Assembly (NCBI GenBank): GCA_965662195.1
Contig: CBFIHA010000053.1
Location: forward strand, 1-26,953
Direction: 5' to 3'
Source: UBA1268 sp965662195
GTDB taxonomy: Bacteria; Planctomycetota; Planctomycetia; Pirellulales; UBA1268
DNA: 26,953 nucleotides
Part shown: in pieces, positions 9,001 to 15,062 of the stretch
Numbering within the stretch: the first letter of the stretch is position 1
Layout: every line of letters starts with the position of its first letter
The notes under the pieces: generated by a model
Database searches by the model: none
The model's input: the letters and a program-made list of their open reading frames with translations, nothing else
What the model was told of the DNA's origin: nothing
Program-made: the position numbers and the translations under genes

Positions 9001-9128
9001 CAGCCGACGCGACCCACCCATTTTTCTGGGCCGGTTTCGCGCTGATCGACTGCGGGCTGCTGCCCCAACCGCCAGCGCAGCCCGAACCCGTGGTCGACCG
9101 GCAGGATGAACAGCCGGCTGGCTTGTGA
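6015..9128 (+). CDS. Secreted CHAT-fold protein with apparently lost catalytic residues
   Basis: The 1037-residue product starts with a signal peptide (hydrophobic residues 5-18, likely cleavage near residue 23). Residues about 35-600 are helical and rich in Ala, Leu and Arg, consistent with degenerate TPR-type repeats. Residues about 735-1020 follow the CHAT (caspase HetF-associated with TPRs) plan: VIVPDSLLWYLPFELLP, a GDDLFQTAMDLAAAGAETAVLSRWNV segment and the closing HPFFWAGFALI. The usual catalytic histidine motif (HFxGHG) aligns with AIFDDLA at 849-855, and the cysteine motif (LSACETG) with LLTGLRT at 892-898, so both residues seem absent. It may act as a scaffold or binding protein rather than a peptidase. 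It leads an apparent operon, 30 bp before the TauE-type gene. A run of nine G lies at 6524-6532. Confidence 0.8.
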   Translation: MIRFAPLVVSMLLVAASARVGFSQIGGLSVLGPSGGRTVPGKAYDLSQVALATGNLSEALELAEAESKGAVKLGTRRWIDSAAAAAMLGECQYELGRFRAAVTSYDEAILQAVSLGDWLLDIRFPDQPLQPRKRRSPQLWAAPTRPTLLANLPERMSIRVGTADAQGVMQGGGVLAAPVDYPLRPHEIMRSLAISLYRRAELLGPLAKAGRSLEAAVAWLQRRPAPPNHFSQAWIDICLGIAFWSQGRNEQAMPLLNRGLLLEGQFDHPLTPWGLLVGGRIELAAGKWKEAAKLCEAAAFAAAAQSDARCLEEAFRWAVAAQLAGGVSLPPSVSAAAVWADNGLPSLAARLRLMLAVAAAEVGNRPAAARILAEIDRRLLQGDLGLGWCGSQAAYASALIAYAGGNRPAGDSELSRALALARGRSPRLFQTQALTEAVAAGQSGLSDREVDQLLASLLADPEPGLVRTAPLEALAVMSTDRLPAFEARLWAARNLWVTNSRGDEAWLDAVEATSRSRWLTARDLGGRRDAVLRLLALPPPVADSQTQRQELLARRPELAALLAEMEQLCGPLRRGLEKAGGPPDPEAEPQLPGDPDQWKRYAEAATSLRGRIDQIAASRDLIPLDFPPLLSTPAIRDRLTSRQRLLSFVWTEAGLYGCLEASKQAAVWQVKQAVVVRKTMAELARSFCLYHPLKPVPSDRLESTAWQDQLAQLAELLFADSGVSLARHDEFDELVIVPDSLLWYLPFELLPVGPAAAGQPGADAPLRLHDVCQIRYCPTRSLAVGPRRQPPERPLVAVYNGLSHRGDPAERAAESRKRFTAAVAHSVCLSPTAAKLPVSLAASLADTIAIFDDLAPRPGDSGRPLVAAVAGRPGMSLADWLLPPPKAARCVLLTGLRTQFAGGLGKPTGRPGDDLFQTAMDLAAAGAETAVLSRWNVGGRVALDLGIEFLRDQQQSGADGLPPAAASWQRAVRLVTAEQPDFRLEPRLQLARDQIPADATHPFFWAGFALIDCGLLPQPPAQPEPVVDRQDEQPAGL

Positions 9129-9158
9129 GCCATTGGACGACTGCCAGGAACGGCTCGC

Positions 9159-10118
9159 ATGGAAACAGAGTGGCTGAGACTGAACGCTGCCGGCGGCGGA
9201 TCGCCGCTGCTGTCATACCTTTTCCTGGCGGTGGTCACGGCGATCGCCTCGGCGATCAATTCGGTTGCCGGAGGGGGAACGATCCTCACCTTCCCCGCGC
9301 TCGCTGCCATTTTGCCGCACGGCCCCGCGCAGCTGGTGATTGCCAACGTCACCAGCAAGATCGGTCTCTGGCCCGGCGCTCTGGCGGCGGCGTGGGAGTA
9401 TCGGCACGAGCGTCGGGATCAGCCCCCCTGGGCAGTCTGGTTGCTGCTGCCGAGCCTGTTGGGAAGCCTGCTGGGCACCGCCCTGATCATGGTGCTGCCG
9501 CCATCGCTTTTCGAGCGGCTCGTCCCCTGGCTGATCCTGTTGGCGGCGGTTCTGTTTGCCATTCAGCCCCGGCTCTCAGGGTGGCTGGCTGTCCGTGGAA
9601 AAAACCCTCCAGGATCCCTGCCCGCCAATGCGGGCGATCGATCGCCCCCTGCAGCATCACCGCAAAACACCGATGGTTTTCCGGGTTGCCAGTCACCGCA
9701 GCCTGCGGCGGCAGACGATCACTCCAGTCAGCAGGGCCGGCCCAGTCAGGGGTTGCTGCTGCTGGCCGCCGGGCTGCAGTTCGCGGTGGCCGTCTATGGA
9801 GGATATTTCGGCGCCGGCATCGGCATCCTGATGCTGGCAGTGCTCGGGAGCCTCGAACTGGGAGACATTCACCGGCTCAACGGGGTGAAAAACGTCCTCG
9901 GGATGGCGATCAATGCCGCCGCCACGCTGCTCTTCGCCCTTGGCAGCCTGTTCGGCTGGACTGAGGTTGCCTGGCCGGAGGCTGCCGTGATGGCTGTCGC
10001 GGCGGTGGCGGGGGGGCTGGCCGGCGGTCGACTGGCCCGCCGCTGCTCGCCCAGGGCGATTCGCCGGCTGGTGGCAGTGATCGGCTTTGCTCTGGCCGGC
10101 TATCATTTGCTCAGGTAA
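9159..10118 (+). CDS. TauE/SafE-family membrane transporter
   Basis: The 319-residue product is a multi-pass membrane protein of the TauE/SafE (DUF81) family, whose members are thought to export sulfite, sulfoacetate or related anions. The diagnostic N-terminal motif AIASAINSVAGGGTILTFPAL is at residues 28-48, and the second-half counterpart is GGYFGAGIGILMLAVLG with NGVKNVLGMAINAAATLLF following. About eight hydrophobic segments are visible. Residues 144-196 form a polar, Pro/Ser/Gln-rich loop between the two halves, unusually long and coded by palindrome-rich DNA. AGGA sits nine bases before the ATG. The gene follows the CHAT gene by 30 bp and precedes the ABC ATPase by 61 bp, so co-transcription is likely. 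The substrate cannot be told from sequence. Confidence 0.87.
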   Translation: METEWLRLNAAGGGSPLLSYLFLAVVTAIASAINSVAGGGTILTFPALAAILPHGPAQLVIANVTSKIGLWPGALAAAWEYRHERRDQPPWAVWLLLPSLLGSLLGTALIMVLPPSLFERLVPWLILLAAVLFAIQPRLSGWLAVRGKNPPGSLPANAGDRSPPAASPQNTDGFPGCQSPQPAAADDHSSQQGRPSQGLLLLAAGLQFAVAVYGGYFGAGIGILMLAVLGSLELGDIHRLNGVKNVLGMAINAAATLLFALGSLFGWTEVAWPEAAVMAVAAVAGGLAGGRLARRCSPRAIRRLVAVIGFALAGYHLLR

Positions 10119-10179
10119 TTGGATTGCGTCCCTTTTGATCCGCCGGCCGCCCACCACCACCGGGTGCACCCATCCCCTG

Positions 10180-11106
10180 ATGCTCGTCACCACCGACAAC
10201 CTGACCAAGTCGTACGGTGACTTTCAGGCGCTCGCCGACTGCTCCTTCGCGGTTCCGGCGGGCGAGGTCTTCGGGCTGCTGGGCCCCAACGGTGCCGGCA
10301 AGACCACGCTGCTGCGGCTGCTGCTCGGCTTCATTCAGCCGACGGCCGGCACCGCCACGATCGCCGGCTTTGACAGCTGCAGCGAGTCGTTGGCCGTGCG
10401 GCGGAACACCGCCTACCTGCCCGGTGAGGCCCGGCTGTTCCGGCGGATGCGGGGCCATCAGGTGCTCGACTTCTTCACCGGGCTGCGGGCCGACTACTGC
10501 CGCCAGCGGGCCCGCTCTGTTGCCGATCGGCTCATGCTCGATTGCCGTCGGCAGGTGGCCCGGATGAGTACCGGCATGCGGCAAAAGCTGGCACTGGCGA
10601 TGGTGCTGGCGATCGACTGCCCGCTGCTGATCCTTGATGAGCCGACGGCCAACCTCGATCCGACCGCCCGGGCCGAGGTGCTCGACCTCGTGCGGGAAGC
10701 CCGCCGGGCGGGCCGGACGGTGATGTTCTCCTCCCATGTTCTCTCCGAGATCGAAGAGACCTGCGACCGCGTGGTGATCCTGCGCACTGGCCGGCTGGTG
10801 CATGAACAGTCGATCGCCCACCTCCGCCGCCGGCACCGGATCACCGCCCGGCTGGCCGGTCCGCTTGCTGAACTGCCGACAGAACTCGCCGACAGTGTCC
10901 TCATCAACCAACAGGCTGATGGTCGGGTGGAACTTGAGGTGTCCGAATCATTGACCGACCTGCTGGGCTGGCTGGCAGGGCTCCCGCTGGGTGAGTTGCG
11001 GATCGAGCCGGTGGGGCTGGCCACGATCTATGACCACTACCATCGCGAGGGCTCGGGCGGCGGACTCCGGCAGCCCGCCCCCGCGTCACCCCTGCAGCCG
11101 GCCTGA
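10180..11106 (+). CDS. ABC transporter ATP-binding protein
   Basis: The 308-residue product is the cytoplasmic ATPase of an ABC exporter. It shows Walker A GPNGAGKTT at 35-43, the signature region MSTGMRQKL at 129-137 (the usual LSGGQ form is replaced by STGM, common in ABC-2 type ATPases), Walker B LLILDEP at 149-155 and the switch histidine H186 in SSHVLSEIE. The C-terminal 100 residues are a variable regulatory tail. The start was set at the ATG that begins the canonical LTKSYGDFQAL fold; the frame is open to 10087 but upstream residues do not fit. No strong ribosome-binding site is seen, so translation may be coupled. It is followed after nine bases by its permease. Confidence 0.93.
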   Translation: MLVTTDNLTKSYGDFQALADCSFAVPAGEVFGLLGPNGAGKTTLLRLLLGFIQPTAGTATIAGFDSCSESLAVRRNTAYLPGEARLFRRMRGHQVLDFFTGLRADYCRQRARSVADRLMLDCRRQVARMSTGMRQKLALAMVLAIDCPLLILDEPTANLDPTARAEVLDLVREARRAGRTVMFSSHVLSEIEETCDRVVILRTGRLVHEQSIAHLRRRHRITARLAGPLAELPTELADSVLINQQADGRVELEVSESLTDLLGWLAGLPLGELRIEPVGLATIYDHYHREGSGGGLRQPAPASPLQPA

Positions 11107-11115
11107 GGTCTCGCC

Positions 11116-11946
11116 ATGTGGAGCACTGCGATCTGGAAGAAGACCTGGGGTGATCAGGCCCTGCTCGGCCTTGCCTTTGCGCTGCTCTGGGCAGCCTTTC
11201 CCTGGATCTACCTCGGCCTCTCGTCCCAGATCGAAATGAGCGCCTTTCAGGACATTCTGCTGCGGGCCATCCCGGAGGACTGGCAGAAGCTCTCCGGCGT
11301 GCCCTTTTCCGAGGTGGCCACCCACGTCGGCAGGGTTGCCCTTGCCTTTGTTGACCCGGTGGTCGTGCTGGCAGCGACGGTCTGGGGTGTCACCCGCGGC
11401 AGCGATGCGGTCTCGGGACAGCTGGAGCGGGGCACCATGGAAATGCTGCTTGCCCAGCCGGTCCGGCGGCGGGCTGTGTATGTCACTCAGGCACTGGCCA
11501 CCACAGCCGGGGCAGCCTGTCTCTGTGGAGTGCTCTACGCCGCGGTTTTCACAGCGGTGCGGTTTGGGCCCTGGTCGGGCCGGGTCGATCCACTGGTCTT
11601 TCTGCCCGCAGCCGCCAACGTCTTCGGCCTGATGGTCTGCATGGGCGGTCTGGCGGCCGGGGTGTCGGCCTGCGACAGCTACCGCTGGCGGACCATCGGG
11701 ATTCTCTGTGGCTTCTATGTCTTCTCATTGCTGGCGAAACTGGTCGGCCGGCTTAGCGACAGCTTTGCCTGGGTGGGCTATCTCTCTGTTTTCAATGCCT
11801 ACGAGCCGCAGCAGTTGGTCGCCGGCGGCTGGGAGGCCTGGCAGCGGCTGGCGGTCTATGACGGCGTGCTGATCGGGGTCGGCCTGGTGGGCTACTGCGT
11901 GGGTGGCGTGGTGTTCAGCCGCCGTGACCTGCCAGCGCCGCTCTAG
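11116..11946 (+). CDS. ABC-2 type transporter permease
   Basis: The 276-residue product is an integral membrane protein with about six hydrophobic segments (near residues 16-36, 72-90, 123-145, 160-182, 193-211 and 247-268). The motif GQLERGTMEMLLAQPVRR at about 101-118 is typical of ABC-2 permeases (ISGERERGTLELLLSTPVSR in relatives), lying between the second and third segments. GAGG is seven bases before the ATG. It pairs with the ATPase nine bases upstream; together they would form a homodimeric-type exporter. The substrate is unknown; NatB-like, lipid and antibiotic exporters share this fold. Its TAG stop overlaps the first base of the inverted-repeat element that follows. Confidence 0.88.
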   Translation: MWSTAIWKKTWGDQALLGLAFALLWAAFPWIYLGLSSQIEMSAFQDILLRAIPEDWQKLSGVPFSEVATHVGRVALAFVDPVVVLAATVWGVTRGSDAVSGQLERGTMEMLLAQPVRRRAVYVTQALATTAGAACLCGVLYAAVFTAVRFGPWSGRVDPLVFLPAAANVFGLMVCMGGLAAGVSACDSYRWRTIGILCGFYVFSLLAKLVGRLSDSFAWVGYLSVFNAYEPQQLVAGGWEAWQRLAVYDGVLIGVGLVGYCVGGVVFSRRDLPAPL

Positions 11947-12106
11947 GCTCTGTCTGAAAACCCAATACCTGGCTGCGAGCGGTCCGTTTGCCCTCTGACT
12001 ACGTCCGGCTCGATCGCCAGATCTGCAAATCTGGCTGCTTCGCCGGCCTTGCCAGAGACCAAAGCAGCTCGCTCTCGGGCCAACGGTAGCCTTTTCAGAC
12101 AGAACC
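11946..12106. mobile_element. 161-bp MITE-like element with 15-bp terminal inverted repeats
   Basis: GGCTCTGTCTGAAAA at 11946-11960 is matched by TTTTCAGACAGAACC at 12092-12106, 14 of 15 positions in inverted order. The interior is also roughly self-complementary and is centred on a perfect stem (GCCAGAT, six-base loop, ATCTGGC). There is no plausible transposase frame. These are the traits of a miniature inverted-repeat transposable element. I see no clear target duplication, and I cannot name the parent insertion-sequence family. The folded RNA could also end transcription of the upstream operon. Confidence 0.7.
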
Positions 12107-12160
12107 GGGCATGCCGGCCCAAAAATCTGCTCCCGCCTCAACGGCGGCGGCAGTTGGGGT

Positions 12161-12172
12161 CGGTTCGAACCG
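12161..12172. promoter_or_regulatory. Perfect 12-bp palindrome upstream of the TPR gene
   Basis: CGGTTCGAACCG lies about 95 bp before the start of the TPR-protein gene, in the only stretch between the MITE-like element and that gene. Its size and place would suit a dimeric regulator, but no regulator is known and chance is possible. Confidence 0.25.
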
Positions 12173-12265
12173 CACCGCGCTGATATCATTCAGGATGTGC
12201 CGCCCGCCGGACGACCACCGAGGCCTTGCGGTCCAGAAGTCGTCCCTTCATCGAGGAGACCGCCG

Positions 12266-14107
12266 ATGCCGTCGATGTTTCCCGTTCCCCTGAACCGGAC
12301 CGTCAGGGCCGGTCTGCTGCCGGTTGTCTTCGTGCTGTTTGTTGCGGGGGCTGGGCCGATCGTCGTCGATGCCCCCCGCCCCGCCATCGCCGCTGAGCCG
12401 GATGTGGCTGAGGCGGAAGCTGGCCGGCAGTCCGAAGAGAAGCCCGCCGCTGCCGATCCGGCGGGGCAGGCAGATCTCGACGCGGCGATTGAGCAGAAGC
12501 TTGCCGCCCGCAGCCTCGACGACTTCGAGCGGGTGGTCGACCTCTGTCGCCGGGCCCTCCGCAAAGGGCTTTCAAAAGAGTCCCAGGCCTTCGCCGACAG
12601 CCTGCTGGTCGGCACGCTGATCGATCGGGCCGGCATGCTGGTCGATGCGATTTTCGATGGCCCCAAGCCCAACCCCGAGTGGCCTCGGATGCGGACCTTT
12701 GCCATGCGGGATCTCACGGAGGCGGTCCGGCGGGCGCCCGACCTCGGCACCGCCCATCTGATGATCGCCCGGCTGCAGTCCCTGCCGGGCGGCAATCAAA
12801 AAGCAGCCGCTCTGGCTGCCGACAAGGCGATCGAGCTGCTCACCCCCGGCCAAGCCGACCGGCTGCAGCTGGCCGAGGCCCATCTGGTGCGGGGCAATCT
12901 CGCTGAAGATCCGGCTGCCCGCGCGGCTGACTATGACAAGGCGGTGGAACTTGCTCCCGCGAAGGCCGACATCCGCCAGACCCGGGGCCTGTTTCGTCTG
13001 CTGCAAAACGAGTACGGTGCCGCCCGGGAGGATCTCCAGGCGGCCATCGAGCAGGAGCCGGAGGAGGTGGGGCTGCATGAGGCCCTCGGCATGGCCTATC
13101 TGATGGATGACGGTTTGGAGGGTGAGGCCCGTCTCGAAGAGGCCCGTAAAGCCTTTGACAAGGCGATTGCGATCGCCCCCGATGCGGCCGGCCCACTGCT
13201 GCAGCGGGCCCGGGTGCTGGCATTGCAGGGGGAGCAGCCCGAGGCGATTGCCGACCTCGACAAGGCGATCGAGATGGCTCCGCAGAACGCTGTGCCGTTG
13301 GTGTTGCGGGCCCGCATTCAGCAGCAGGCAGGGAACAGTGAGGCGGCCGCCGCCGATCTGGCCAAGGTGCTGGCGGCCCAGCCGGACAACCCGGCAGCGC
13401 TTGAACTGCGGGGGCTGATGGCGGCCGATGCCGGCAACTACGCCGCAGCCATTCGCGACTTCACGACCCTGGCTGGCCGGCCCCAGCAGGATCCACTCGT
13501 CTTTGGGCAGCTCGGCATGCTGCATCTGGCCGCCAAGCGGCCACGGGCGGCAATCGTCTGGTTCAGCAAGGCGGTTGAACTTGATGAAAACCAGTTTCTC
13601 AGCCGTCGGGGGCGCAGCGATGCCCTGATCTCGATCGGGAAGCATGCCGATGCATTGAAAGATCTGGAACAGGCCCTCCTGCTGAAGCCCGATGATTCAG
13701 GGGTGCTCAACAACCTGGCCTGGCTGCTGGCCACGTCGCCGGATGACGACCTGCGGGATGGCAAGCGAGCGATCGAACTGGCGACCAAAGCCTGTGAGGA
13801 AACGGAATGGAAGGCGGCCCACATCATCAGCACGCTGGCAGCCGGCTACGCCGAGACGGGTGAGTTCGCCAAGGCTCGGGAGTTGAGCCAGAAGGCAGTC
13901 GCTGCCGATGGCGGCACCGGCGGCATCGACGAGCAGCTGAACAAGGAACAGCAAAGCTACGTCGAGGAAAAGCCCTGGCGGGAGCGGCAGGAAATGGCCG
14001 AAGCGGAGCTGCCCGGACTCGATGCCCCGGCAGCCGAGTCCGAGGCCGCGACCGCAGCGGAAGCACCGCCGGCCACTCCGACAGAGCCGCGGCGACCGTT
14101 TGACTGA
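12266..14107 (+). CDS. Exported TPR-repeat protein
   Basis: The 613-residue product begins with a basic start and a hydrophobic segment at residues 15-33, with a likely signal cleavage near AIAA at 40-43. From about residue 140 to 560 it consists of tetratricopeptide repeats; clear examples are the units with KAVELAPAKADIRQTRGLF, KAIAIAPDAAGPLLQRARV, KAIEMAPQNAVPLVLRARI and QALLLKPDDSGVLNNLAWLLA. The C-terminal 60 residues are acidic and Ala/Pro-rich. TPR arrays bind partner proteins, so a scaffolding role in the periplasm is inferred. The start was set by GAGGAGA six bases upstream of the ATG at 12266; the frame is open from 12197, but that adds only arginine/proline-rich residues. It converges on kdsB with eight bases between the stops. 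Confidence 0.87.
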   Translation: MPSMFPVPLNRTVRAGLLPVVFVLFVAGAGPIVVDAPRPAIAAEPDVAEAEAGRQSEEKPAAADPAGQADLDAAIEQKLAARSLDDFERVVDLCRRALRKGLSKESQAFADSLLVGTLIDRAGMLVDAIFDGPKPNPEWPRMRTFAMRDLTEAVRRAPDLGTAHLMIARLQSLPGGNQKAAALAADKAIELLTPGQADRLQLAEAHLVRGNLAEDPAARAADYDKAVELAPAKADIRQTRGLFRLLQNEYGAAREDLQAAIEQEPEEVGLHEALGMAYLMDDGLEGEARLEEARKAFDKAIAIAPDAAGPLLQRARVLALQGEQPEAIADLDKAIEMAPQNAVPLVLRARIQQQAGNSEAAAADLAKVLAAQPDNPAALELRGLMAADAGNYAAAIRDFTTLAGRPQQDPLVFGQLGMLHLAAKRPRAAIVWFSKAVELDENQFLSRRGRSDALISIGKHADALKDLEQALLLKPDDSGVLNNLAWLLATSPDDDLRDGKRAIELATKACEETEWKAAHIISTLAAGYAETGEFAKARELSQKAVAADGGTGGIDEQLNKEQQSYVEEKPWRERQEMAEAELPGLDAPAAESEAATAAEAPPATPTEPRRPFD

Positions 14108-14115
14108 CCAGCGAG

Positions 14116-14919
14116 TCAGCCCCGCGTCCGCTGCACGAATGCCGCGTAGTCAGCCGGGGTGTCGATACCGGTGGCGGCATGGGCGATGGCGGCTGCCACG
14201 ATCGGGACACCAGCCTCGACCAGCCGGAGCTGCTCAAGGCTCTCAAGTTCCGCCAGCCTCGATTCAGGCATTCGATGCCACTGCTCAAGCAGGCTCCGGC
14301 GGTAGGCATAGATGCCGATATGCTGCCAGAACAGCGGCGGGCTGGCCTCAAGCAGCTCAGGGTTCCAGTTGCGGGCAGCTGGAACCGGGGCCCGGCTGAA
14401 GGTGATCGCCCGCCAGGCTGTCGGCTGTGCGGCGATCGCTGGTCCAGCCGTGTCCGCCGGCTCGCGCCAGGGGGTCAGGATGGCCTTGACGACGGCCGGG
14501 TCGCGCCAGGCTGTTTCGCAGCGCAGGGGCGTGACCAGAGTCGCCACCCCGGCAGCTGGGCAGCGGTCGAGCAGGTCGATCACCAGGTCAACGGCCTGCG
14601 GCGGCAGTTCAGGCTCGTCCCCTTGCAGGTTCACGACAATCTCCGCCGCCGGCAGCTGCGGCAGGGCCTCGACAATCCGGGCCGTGCCGCTGCTGGCGTC
14701 CGGCGAGGTGAGCACCGCCCGCCCGCCGAAGCCAGCGACGACAGTGGCGATGGTGGCCGTATCGGTGACCACCACCACTTCGTCGGCCCGGGTTGCTTCA
14801 GCAGCATTCTGCCAGGTGTGCTGAATCAAGGTCCGGCCGGTCTCGGCCAGGAGCATCTTGTTCGGCAGCCGCTGGCTGGCCAGCCGGGCTGGAATGGCGA
14901 TGATGGCGGTGGCGGGCAT
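14116..14919 (-). CDS. kdsB: 3-deoxy-manno-octulosonate cytidylyltransferase (CMP-Kdo synthetase)
   Basis: The 267-residue enzyme joins CTP and Kdo to give CMP-Kdo, the activated donor for the inner core of lipopolysaccharide. Family motifs occur in order: IIAIPARLASQRLPNK at 6-21, SSGTARI at 76-82 (usually SGTDR), VVNLQGDEPELP at 95-106, ITFSRAPVP at 172-180, HIGIYAYRR at 200-208, SLEQLRLVEAG at 227-237 and GIDTPADY at 251-258. Length is near the usual 250-260. The start at MPATAII was chosen because the frame upstream lacks homology-like sequence. It lies head-to-head with glmS across 143 bp; both supply envelope sugars. Presence of kdsB implies a Kdo-containing outer membrane. Confidence 0.93.
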   Translation of the reverse strand: MPATAIIAIPARLASQRLPNKMLLAETGRTLIQHTWQNAAEATRADEVVVVTDTATIATVVAGFGGRAVLTSPDASSGTARIVEALPQLPAAEIVVNLQGDEPELPPQAVDLVIDLLDRCPAAGVATLVTPLRCETAWRDPAVVKAILTPWREPADTAGPAIAAQPTAWRAITFSRAPVPAARNWNPELLEASPPLFWQHIGIYAYRRSLLEQWHRMPESRLAELESLEQLRLVEAGVPIVAAAIAHAATGIDTPADYAAFVQRTRG

Positions 14920-15062
14920 GCGGGCTCGGCAAAGCTGGGCGGGGGGCGGCTGGGGAGCGGTAGCATAGCGAACGCAGCTGTAGCGAGGGGTTTTTCGGGC
15001 TTCCGGCTGCAGCGTTGGCTTTCTACAGTCCGGCGGCAAAAGATCCCCCGGAGGTACTGATC

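Noticed and set aside
8486..9358. 290-codon minus-strand frame antisense to the CHAT-like gene
   Set aside because: Serine/arginine-rich shadow frame crossing into the next gene, without protein motifs.
12150..12180. Possible tRNA T-arm around GGTTCGAACC
   Set aside because: The five bases on either side of the TTCGAAC loop do not pair as a T-stem, and no anticodon arm or acceptor stem can be built around it.
14920..15062. glmS ribozyme or riboswitch upstream of glmS
   Set aside because: The 143-bp divergent region has no recognisable catalytic core and is shared with the kdsB promoter.
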